DNA of 64,000 nucleotides, from NCBI GenBank assembly GCA_037951105.1, contig JBAMJV010001319.1, positions 124,001 to 188,000 on the forward strand, in the 5' to 3' direction. Of this stretch, positions 37,101-49,100 are shown piece after piece (the first letter of the stretch is position 1; the number at the start of each line of letters is the position of its first letter). The position numbers and the translations under genes are program-made. Under the pieces are notes generated by a model. It was not told the DNA's origin and did no database searches. It worked only from the letters and a program-made list of their open reading frames with translations. Source of the stretch: Echinarachnius parma (lineage: Eukaryota > Echinodermata > Echinoidea > Clypeasteroida > Echinarachniidae).

Positions 37101-40100
37101 TATACAACAATTATAGCGCTTAATACACGGTTTCTAAGCGCTGAGAAATAAAAAAAGAGACAAGTATTAACCAATGAACTAAAAGCTTAATCAAATAATT
37201 TCCATTGATTTCATACTTACATGCCATACCATGTTTTTGCAAGCTATCGGTTTAAAGGGGTAGTTTAGTTTTGGTAGAGAGGGCGCTGCACATCGCAATT
37301 TTTTTGTGAGGTTATGAAAAACTGAGTGTCGAATTTGAGAGAACATGCAATTTTAATGGCAGAATAAACTTTATTTGGTCAAAATCGACCCGGAAACGGC
37401 TGAAATATCAATAAATATATCTGATCTTATAATTATTTGGGGCGCAAATAATTAGATGATTTTTTGAAAAAATAAAAAAAATGCTTGCACTTTTTCAAAA
37501 ATTTTCAAAAGCATTTTTTAAATGGTTGTTGATGATCTCGCTATTTAATCATTATATCAACAAAACATCACATGTGCATAATTTTGGTTGAAAATGGTTG
37601 AAACCAATGCCTTTTAAAAAAGTGCCCTCTTGTGTTTTAATGGCTCTTTTTGAATGATAACAGGCGTTTTACTTGGTCGTTTGTAATTTTGTATACCTTT
37701 CGAGCATGGTGGAGTTATAACTATTAGTTTATAATGTTACTGTGCAGGTTTTGGCTACTAAAGTTCAGCCTTACCAAAACTAAACTACCCCTTTAAAGGG
37801 ATAGTTGAGTTCTGGTAGAGAGAGTACAGTTTTAGTCAAACTGAATTTTATTAACCAAAACCTGCACCATCACATTACAAAGTAATAGATATAACTCCAC
37901 CATGCTCAAAAGGAATATAAAATTACAAACGACTAAGTAAAAAGCTTGTTATCATTCAAAAAGAGCTGTTTAAACTAAAGAGGGCGCTTTCAAAAAACAC
38001 ATTTGTTTATACCATTTTAAATAAAATATTGTGCATGTGATGTTTTGTTGAAATAGTGATTAGATATAGAAATAATCAACAATTATCTAAAACCTCTTTT
38101 GAAAATTTTTGAAAAGAGGAAGCATTTTAAAACAAATTTTAACGGCTGGTTCAAAATTATCGAATACTTGTGGGGCCCCACATTTATTACAAATGGTTGT
38201 TTATGGATATTTCAGCCATTTCTGAACCAATTTTTATCAAATAAAGTTTATTCTGCCATTAAAATTGTATGCTCTTTCAAATTTGACACTCAGTTTTTCA
38301 TCATCTCACCAAAAAAAATTTGTGTAGCTCCCTCTCTACCAAAGCTCAACTATCCCTTTAATATTTATTTGATGAGTTCAAATGCAAATTTTTTTTTTCT
38401 TTCAGTTTTTAGATAAAGATTGCATCATATAGCAACAAATTTTATCTTTTCAATTTTACCTTTCTGATTTTGTATCATGACATACTTCTGAAGATATGAT
38501 TAAAACTATCCCATGTTTTCTTACTATTTTCATTGTTGATAATACAGCAGATTAAATCCCAATTACATATCTTGAATCCGTAAAATGTCTTTATTGTTGT
38601 TTTGTTTTGCATATAAACCCTTGATTTGTTGCTTCATCCAGGGCATGGTCAAACTGGTGCTGGTAGCCATTGACAAGCTGAGCTTCTTCAAGAGCGGCCG
38701 AGACTTTGCCGCCATCGTGGGCGAGGATGCGGGCGATCTCTGGCAGGACATCGTCACCTACCTGTACAAGCTGCTCGGTGAGTGGTGCCAATTTACTGAG
38801 TGATTGCAGACTAGTATTAAAAAAGAATTACTTAACAATGTACAATGCTCTCATCCGAATGAGCTGATTATGCATGTGAACTGTTAAAAATTGATGGGAA
38901 TACATTGTCAACTACCTGTACAAGCTGCTCGGTGAGTTGTGCCAATTTGCTGAGTCTTTGCTGACCAGTAATAAAACTACATAATGTGCAATTCTCTTAT
39001 CTGAATAAGCCGATAGTGCATGTGAACTGCAAAAAATCAATAGGAAGACATCGTCACCTACACCTGTACAAGCTACTTGGTGAGTGGTGCCAATTTACTG
39101 AATGGTTGCAGACTAGTATCGGAACTAAGCTACAATGTACTGTACATGTACATGTATATGCAATTCTCTTATCTGAATGGTCTGATTGTGCATGTGAACT
39201 ATACAAGCCGCTCAGTGAGTGGTGCAAATTTACAGAGTGATTGCATACTAGTAATACAAAAATATATCGTGCAATTCTCTTACCCTTATTGGCTGAGTGT
39301 AAGTGAACTGTAAAACTAACAAAATTGGAACAGTATACATTTTTTAGAGAAATTATGAAAGGAATGGTCAAATAAATTGGTAAGGTAACTTTGACTGCAT
39401 AATTGTAAGTATGATTGTTTATGTCATGGGGCAATCTATACACATGAGCTAAATTCAATTAACTGTGTTGTGATTTGTTATTTAGCCTATGTAGATGTGT
39501 ATGATTGATTTTGTAATTTAAAATAAGCTTTATTGATTGAATGTGATCTGCATGTACATGAAAGTCATGATACATGTAGCTAACCGATATTTTAATGGTT
39601 TCCTTTTATACAGCGGCCATGATCAGGCATAACCACAACAATTGTGCCTTATTCGCTCAGTCAGTGAGACTGGACTGGCTCATCAACAGGCTAGAGAGTC
39701 AGCAGGCTTCGAGAGGTAAGACCAATGATTTCTTTTATTGGGTATAAAGGTAAACTCTATTTTGAGTACCGTAGTTGAAAACATGCTCAGGAATAACCCC
39801 AATAATTGTGCCCTATTTGCTAATTCAGTGAGTTTTGATTGCCTCAAAAGTCTACTCCTTTAGCGGATAAGGTGTACTCTATCACAAATAGTTGAAATTA
39901 TGATAAAGGCAAAACCACAACTGTGCCTTATAAACCTAGTTATTGGGAAGAGCCAGCAAGCTCAAGGGTAACTGTCAAGAGTACATGTAAATCACAAGAC
40001 TGTTCATCTACAGTCAGCTTTAAAAAAAATTTAAAAAAATTATGATTATTCTGAAAAGGCAAAATTAAAGGAAGTACGAAAGGCCTTCTATATAAAATAA

Positions 40101-43100
40101 GTTTAGAACAGCATTCTCATCATAATCAAGAATAATACATGTTTTTTTATTCAATGATATATTTCTCTGCCCAAACAAACTGTTGTTCTTCCCCAAAAAA
40201 ATTCATTTCGCTTCTTTTTTTTCTGATTCAGGTGTCCTTGAGGTGCTACACTGTGTCTTGTTGGGAAGCCCAGAGGCTCTCAATATCATCAAGGAGGACC
40301 ACATCAAGTCCATGATATCCCAGCTGGACAAACATGGCAGAGACCCAAAGGTAAGGGCCACATCTCACTCTCTCTTTCTCTCTTGGTACGGTTCCATCAT
40401 GGCTGTCAGCTCGTGACTTTCATGATGACCGCATCAAGGACCACATCAAGTCCATGATATCCCAGCTAGACAAACATGGCAGAGACCCAAAGGTAAGGGC
40501 CACATCTCACTCTCTCTTTCTCTCTTGGTACGGTTCCATCATGGCTGTCAGCTCATGACTTTCATGATGACCGCATCAAGGACCACATCAAGTCCATGAT
40601 ATCCCAGCTGGACAAACATGGCAGAGACCCAAAGGTAAGGGCCACATCTCACTCTCTCTTTCTCTCTTGGTACGGTTCCATCATGGCTGTCAGCTCGTGA
40701 CTTTCATGATGACCACATCAAGGACCACATCAAGTCCATGATATCCCAGCTGGACAAACATGGCAGAGACCCAAAGGTGAAATACATATATGGCATTGAC
40801 TCATCAGCAATGACCTTCAGGACACATTTACCTTGCCCAGCCCAGCTATGCAACCAAATTTAACAAACATTGTATTTTTTCGAGAAACCTATTCTTGATA
40901 AGTCTTTGATACTTTGTACTTTGAAGAAAGTTAAATTCTAGAATGAGGCAATCAACACTTTAAATCTTTATGGAACTCAAAGTTAGATAATCTGCTTAGA
41001 GCTAATTACACAGAAAGATTGGTCAGGGTTAATGGAAGCTAACCAATTCATGACTTTTTAACAAACTTTAATATGGCATGCATTCTACATAGACTCCAGC
41101 ATGAAGTAATTCAAGCATACCAAGTTTAATCTACTGTTTGATTTCTTCTTTATGGGCTAAGCCTACATTTTCTGTGTTCATTGTTTGTTGGTAATAGAGT
41201 GGCTTGATTTACACACAAAATACATTTGTAGGGTTAATGAAAGTTAAATTAAGCCATTCATGACTTTTTATCATTTTGGGTATTACATAAATGCTTCACG
41301 GACCCAATCAAAACCTGATTTGTGGCAACCTCCTTCCAACTAGAGATCTGCTCTTGCAAACAGCTGTAGTGGTTGAAGTTGTCATAGAATCCAGCATGCA
41401 GCATTTTGATCCATAGTTCATACAGGGGTGTACTTACTAAGTTTATTCTACTGTTTGCTTTCTCCCGTAGGTGCTAGACGTTCTGTGTTCCCTGTGTGTT
41501 GGTAACGGAGTTGCCGTACGCTCCAACCAAAACCTCGTATGTGACAACCTCCTTCCCACTAGAGATCTGCTCCTACAAACAGCTGTAGTGGATGAAGTTG
41601 TCATAGAATCCAGCATGCAGCATTACGATTCAAAGGGATATACTTATGCCATGTTTAATCTACTGTTTGCTCTCTCCCGTAGGTGCTAGATGTTCTGTGT
41701 TCCCTGTGTGTTGGTAACGGAGTGGCCGTACGCTCCAACCAAAACCTGATATGTGACAACCTCCTTCCAACAAGAGATCTGCTCCTTCAAACAGCTGTAG
41801 TGGATGAAGTTGTCTGGTAAGTCATCACAGAACTGATGTTTACTTTTCTTTAATGAAAGTGAGCAAAGAAAATTAGGCTTTGCTGGGGCTTGAACTGGAG
41901 ACTAAGTATTGCTGTTACGATTTAGCTACAATGTACAAAGCACTTGTTCTGTAAACCTGATGTTTACCTGTGTTAAAAAGAAGATATTCCTGTAAACTTT
42001 ATTATTATTTTGTCCTGTTTGAAGTACATGAGAAAGAGAATGCAAGATTCATTGCCTTATGTTTCTTAATGTGTATCATCAATGAGAATGATGTTTATCG
42101 TTGAAATTGACTCTGGGAACCTGATGTGAAGTGTAAAAAATGTATGGGAACCACAATTTCATGAAGATATGACATTATAATTTATTGACATTGATAAATT
42201 CTTGAAGGTACATGTAAGACATTGATGAATTCTTGAAGACACAAATGAAGACATAAACCATTTCTTGACATTGATAAATTCTTGGAGATATACATGTATG
42301 TGCATAAAAGACATTAATCATTTCCTTGCTTCTGTTCTTTTCAATGCAGTATGCGCCCCAACGTGAGCATCTGCGTTGACAAGCGCAGCACGTTCTACAA
42401 GAAGTGGTACTTTGAGGTGGCCATCGACAAGCAGGAGGCTGGCACCTCCCGACCGGTCCATTTCAGGGTGGGGTGGGCCACATCGGCAGGTTTCCGCACC
42501 TACCTGAGGGGCGGGGAAGGTTGGGGCAACACCGGTGTGGGGGACGACCTGTACTCGTTTGGTTTCGACGGCATGAACCTATGGACAGGTACAAAACAGT
42601 ATTACATAATAGTAATGGTAAATGTGATGGTGATGACTGAAATGTTGATGGTAGTAGTGTTGATAGTGAAGATGGTGATGGGTACAATTGTGATAAAGAA
42701 TATACAATCATGATTACAATGGTTATGATAATGCTGACAGTAATGATGACTGTAACAATGATGATGATGATGATGATTTTGACGATGATGATTGTGATGA
42801 TGACGATGATGACGATGACGACGATGATGACAATGATGACGATGATGACGATGATGATGATAAAGAAGATAAAGAAGAAGATGACATTGATGATGACGAT
42901 AATGACATTGATGATGACGATAATGACATTGATGATGACGATAATCATAATAATGATGATGTTGACAATGACGATTGTGATGTTAGATTGATATGGTGAT
43001 AAAGGTGGTGATGATAATGATGGTGGCAGCATCCAATCATGAAGTTGTAATCATCATAATTTCTCTATCAACGCTTAGTATGTCACCTCCTTATCGTCTC

Positions 43101-46100
43101 TCTACTTTGTACGATCAGACACACCTAATGTAGAGTGCATTGTGTAAATGCAAAGCACTCTGGGTTTTTTCAGATGTGCGCAACGCAAGATGCATAAGCT
43201 GATGTGCACCATCTCTATCCATTCTTAGCACATGTTTTTCATTTCCTTATCTGCTCTCTACTTTGTTTGATTAGGTGGAGTGAGCAAGGCAGCATCGTGG
43301 AGCGGGAATCGGCTCCTCTCCAAAGGGGACATCGTAGGGGTGTGCTTTGATCTGAGCGTCCCCCGTATCCTCTACCATGTCAACGGGAACCCCATCAAGG
43401 CGTCCTTCGAAGCCATCAACTTGGAGGGCATGTTCTACCCCGTGCTCAGCCTCTCGGCCAGAGTTAGGTGGGTTCATTTTCATAATTTAATTCCTTTCCT
43501 TCAAGATTTTGAAATCCCTGTGGACTTTTTACATAGCCCACCAGGTTCATGTAGGCAAGGTTGTAGCCAGTTCAAGACCATTTCTTTTTGTATAATGTGC
43601 ATTATATCCATAGACTCCTGCCCAAGTATTTTCAAAATGCCTGAATATTTTCAAAATTTGTAAATTGGGTTAAATCTTAGGAGAAAATAAGTGTAGGAAG
43701 AATTTGCGTCTGAAATGTCTGTCAAATTCATTTTTCACAAAGAATTCAATGATAGCCACATACATGTAGCTTGTCTGAATACACTTTCATAAAGCAAAGT
43801 GCCAGGTTGATGTTAGTGCTTTCTCAATCGACAATGCAATGTGCATCCGTGGAAGCTAAGATTTATCATCTGGTCTTTGTAGACAGGTGGTCGCTAGAGA
43901 TGGTTAAGAACTAAATTCCCTGTTTGTTCCCCCCTTCCCTCTAGTGCTCGTTTCATCCTCGGTGGCAAACAGGGCCGGTTCAAGTACGCCCCACCCAAGG
44001 GCTTTGCAGCCGTCTGCGAGAGCGTGCTACCCAAGGAGAGGTTGAAGATCGAGTCTTGCTTTGTGTTTGGTGACGTGACAGAAGGCATTGTGCAAGGGCC
44101 TGCTATCTCACAAACACAGACTGCGTTCATCCCGGCACCTGTCGACACCGGCACCGTAAGTGTAAACATTGACACCAGTAGTGTATCTATGGATATTTAC
44201 CAAGATTTCTAAGGAGGCATTGTGCAAGGGCCTGCTTTCTCACAAACACAGACTGCGTTCATCCCGGCACCTGTCGAAACCGGCACCGTAAGTGTAAACA
44301 TTGACACCAGTAGTGTATCTTTATTTACCAAGATTTCTAACGAGCCATTTTCAGGGGCCTGCCATCTCAAGTTTTTCAGGAGGTGTTTTACTCAGTGTAT
44401 TGCACCAGCATTTTAAGTGTAAACATTGACACCAGTAGTGTATCTTACACTTCCAAATATTTGTTTAGGAGACATTGTCCAGGGGCCTGCCATCTGTGTT
44501 CATCCCAGCACCGTAAGTGTAAACATTGACACCAACAGTGTATCTTAAACTTGCAAAGGTTTCTAAGGAGGTGTAACTATGTGCAGCAAACATTGAGCAG
44601 TTAAAATGATTATATTTTAAATACTTTGTGACTTTTCTTCAGATTTCTGCAGATAACACTAGCCAAAATTATAAAATTAAGTATTAAATATAAATTTTTT
44701 ACTTTTGAATTGTTTACTAGACGGGATGTATTTTCCATCTTTCCTCATTCTACATGGTGCATGTATTCTAAATGATTTTTCATCCTCTGTACATTTTTTG
44801 TCAAGATGAGAACTATTTCTTAAACAGCATGAACCCCTTGAGTGCCAATAATGCATATTAGCACCACACAATACACACAAATGCCGTAGAGCTGTAGAAT
44901 CCCTACCATTCAAAGTTGAAACTTGAAACTCATTCATGACTTTTTATTTTATTGTTTTGTCTGACCTAAAGGTTGCTCTTCCCGGTTACATTGAGATGCT
45001 GCGAGACAAGCTGGCCGAGAACATCCACGAACTGTGGTGCATGAACAAGATAGAGGCGGGATGGACGTGGGGTCAGGTAAGTCACTGCTCTTTTATTTGT
45101 AATAGGCCGGGGGGGGGGGGGGGGTTGTCACAAAGATCCCAAGTCAAACTTAACAATAAGTCTTGACGTAAACAATTATGGGAAGCAATCAGTTTCTTTC
45201 TCTAAACAGGCCTACAGTTTTGATTAAAATAATTAATATTTTCTTTTATCAAAGAGTCTTCAAGTTTATATTTTTTCACAATTTTGTGGAAAGTTTGAAA
45301 TATTTCTATTTGGGCAATTGAACATGTTTAATTCCGAAGCTACAAATGGCTTTCCATAATTTTGAAGTCCAACTTATAGTTCGCCTTGGGATCTTTGTGA
45401 AACACTCCCAGGTCCAAGCTATGTGTCCTATATGTCATGCTCATTGCAGACCTCCCTATCTCCATATTTCTAATAGTTGAAACATATTTTTGTGAAAAAG
45501 TTGATTGCGATTGATGGCCGGTTCATGTTAAATAATTATTAGTGTTTTACAATTAGAACATTATTTTATTTTGATAGTTATACATGTAGACTGTAATGTA
45601 CAGGACAAGATGTAAATAAAGCTTGCTCAATAGCCACAATTTTTAAAACTTTCATATGTGTGTGTTTTTTGCAATGCTGTATTTGAGTAGATTCTGCTGA
45701 AAAAAACAATTTTTACCGTCTTAGGCTTTGGTACATTTTCTCTGAGACTTTTGTTTGTCCATATTTGTATTGTTTTTAACACTTGAATAAATTAGTAAAT
45801 GAAATTAAATTGTATCTGTATGAAAGTTCATCTGTATCCGAAATTAAATGATATTTTGATTCTGTTCCATTCAGATCCAAAATGATAACAAGATGGTGCA
45901 TGACAGTCGATGATAGCAAAAACCTTTTTTTTAATGTTATCAAAATCAAGTGCTTCCTCGGGAGTCAAGATTTGTTATCAGGTTTTTATGGACATGTGGT
46001 TGTTAGAGAAGTTTTAACAATTGATTCCCCCCCCCCTTCCATTGCCTGATTAAATTCATAAATGAAAACAAATGTTATTTTGTTTGTGTTCCATTCAGAT

Positions 46101-49100
46101 CCGAGATGACAGCAAGAAAGTGCATGACAGTCTGACCTTCTTCTCCGGTCTTTCGGAGCAAGAGAAGAACTTTGACATTACCATGGCTTACGAGACTCTC
46201 AGGTATCCATCTATGACTTGAACTTCCTTTTCGCCTTCCATTTTAAAATTGTGTCTTAGACATCACATTGCTTTGCTTTACAAGGCTCTTGTTTATCCAA
46301 CCATGCCTTGTACCTCCTTTCAGCATTCCACTTCAATAAAAAAATGTATGTCATTCAATAAAATGTACCTTTGACATCACTTTAACAATGGGTTAAAAGA
46401 TTTTGGGTTATCCACCATGCAATGTACAATATTTTAACCATCCATTTATCCAAAGTTAAAGTCTTTTCATAAATAGTAAAGTCCAGTTGAATAGATTTAG
46501 TTTTGTTTCTATGAACTCTTTCCTGGATGAATCAAGATCTACATCATCTTTTCAGAAACAATATATTATGCTGTTCTCATTCATCACACTTTATATTAAA
46601 TAGTCTAATATTTGTTGCAATTCTTTCTCTTTGTGGCAGAACTTTGATGGCTTTGGGGTATCACATTAGTATTGACGAGGAGACAGCCAAGTCGACTCTC
46701 AAGAGGTTGAGACTCCCCATGAAGTAAGTGGTACAGTCATACTATCGTCGGGTGAAAGTAAGAAGGGCGTTAATTGATTTTGTTTGCAGAACCCAGTTCT
46801 GTATACCAACAAAAACAGGCTAAATGTTTTTTTCACAAAGTGTTATTTCAAGCATTAATAGAAGAAACAGTAAGATAGAAATCCAGAGTGATTGAGCAAA
46901 TTTGATTTCTTTGTATTTTTATTTAATTTATTCATTTTGTCATGCTAACTGGAATGTAATCAGTGGAAAAAATGTTTCTGTGTATAACAATCATGGACTA
47001 CTGTACAATACATTTCTGTTCAATTAACCCGTTCCCTACGAGTTTCTAAAAATCCCCATAGACTTTGTACACAACCCACTTGGTTCCCGTGGTCAAGGGG
47101 TTAAATGTTTGTCCCGTTGTATTCCAGCTACAAGATGTTGAATGGGTACAAGCCAGCCCCCTCCAACCTGTCCAATGCCTACCTCAACTCAAACATCTAT
47201 AAACCCTATGGAAAATGAAAAATGTAGTAGACAGGTTTAAAAGATTGCTACTGCACAAATGTTCTCTCAAGCATTAAAGGAGAAACGGTAAACTAAAAAT
47301 CCCCAATTTTTACAAGCATTTTAATTTCTTTGTACATGTACATGTATGTATCCCTTTCTCTGTTCCATACAGCTACCTGATGTCGAATGGGTACAAGCCA
47401 GCCCCTTACAACCTGTCCAACGTCCACCTCAACTCCAAGATGGAGAGACTGGTGGAGCTACTGGCGGAGAACGCACACAACGTGTGGGCAAAGGACAGGA
47501 TTGCACAGGGATGGACATATGGTGTGAATGAGGTAGGCAACTCATGGCCATCTTTCTGGTTGTGGTAGAAGTGATGGTAATTATGGTAGTGGTGGTGGTG
47601 CAGGTGGTAGTGATGGTGGTTAAGGTAGTGCTAGTAGTGAGGGTGGTTAAGGTGGTGCTAGTAGTGGTGGTGATGGTAGTATTGGTAGTGCTGGTGATTG
47701 GGGTAGTTGTGGTGATGAAATTGCGGTAGAATTTGTGGTGGCGGTGGTGGTGGTGGTAGTAGTGGTGTTGATGGTGGTAGTAGTGGTGGCGATAGTCATA
47801 GTGATGGTGGTGGTTGTGGTGGTGGTAGTGGTGATCGTGGTAGTGGTGGTGATGGTGGCGGAAGTGGTGATGGTTGTGGTACTAGTTGTTATGGTGTGGT
47901 GATCATGCTTAATGTGGTGACTTCAGTAAATATAACAGTAATAATAATATACAAATGTATATGTGTGTACATGTACAATGTACATTAAATGCTCATATTT
48001 TGGTTGTTTCCAGGACACGTCGTACAAGCGCAACCCTCAGCTAGTGCCGTACAAACAGCTGGACGATGCTTCCAAGAAGCTGAACCGAGACACGGCGAGC
48101 GAGACGATCAGGACTATCTTGGGTTTTGGGTACCAACTGGAACCACCTACCTCGGAGGTCCAAGATCAAACTTTCAAGGGTATGTACGACCCCTTGGGGA
48201 GTCCACCTTCCCTCCATTGACAGGGGGTATCATGAGTGAACCAAGGACTTCCAAAAAGTACCCTAATCACCTATTCAAGACAAAAAATATACCGTAAACA
48301 AGTCATTCTTCATTTTTTGCTCAAATCTTAAATAAACGTACATGTAGATCAAACTTGAATCTTTCAATATAATTCATGTATTTGCCATGAAACACGCTGA
48401 ATAATAATTTGAGTATTTGCTTGCCCCCTGGAAAAAAGGGGGTTCCATCTGTGAACGGGCCTCACGGGGACCTGTGATACGAGGTCCCCGTAGCGCAGGG
48501 GTTGATTTCATGATTAAAAACTGACATGTACATTGTTTGCTTGTTTCTTGTTTGCAACCATTATGGATATTTTCATTTCATTTTGCAGACATGTTTATTC
48601 TCTTATCTCATTGAAAATGTTAGAAACAAATGAAATATGAAACTTTTTACAAATAACAATTTCTTTGCTGCTAATATACTTTAACATTTTAACATCCTCA
48701 GGTATGTCAAGAGACTTGTCGGGCAAGAAGCACCATACAAGAATCTTCCGAGCCGAGAAGACCTATGCAGTCACCTCTGGAAAGTGGTATGTACATGTCA
48801 TGACGTGACACTGCACAGTTTATTGTTAAATCTTTGCAGGTCCGTAGCCAGGATTTTCCAAGGGGGGCGGAGGGGGGGGGGGTGTGCGTTGCCACCGATT
48901 GTTGCCCCGTGATTACTGGTTTAGATGGCCAAGACCGATAAAAAGTAAACCCGAGCCTGATTAAAAGTGGACCATTCAGGATTTTTTTTTGGGGGGGGGT
49001 GCGTATGCACCCAATGCTCCCCCCTGGCTTTGGGCCTGTCTTTGTTCACATACACATTGATATTCATATAACTAAGAAGAATACATTTCTAAGTTACTAT

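Larger units (their letters stand above)
35651..38641 (+). other. Intron E9-E10
   Basis: 3.0 kb. A family B fragment (35698-35820), a sequence that is the reverse complement of 31846-31925 (about 35850-35940), a ~280-bp imperfect direct repeat (36590-36835 and 36870-37075, sharing TTTAGCTCCG, GTCACTTGTTACATCA and TCTTAACA), and the head-to-head MITE pair at 37252-38361. No gene. Confidence 0.85.
46724..47372 (+). other. Intron E19-E20
   Basis: 649 bp. A TTAA unit at 47024-47104 (TTAACCCGTTCCCTACGAG to GGTCAAGGGGTTAA) immediately precedes a decoy copy of E20 (47128). No other gene. Confidence 0.85.

Noticed and set aside
42463-43032. 189-codon minus-strand frame rich in Ile/Val and Ser
   Set aside because: It lies antisense to exon E14 and the GAT-rich intron repeat; composition and position show it is a shadow of low-complexity sequence.
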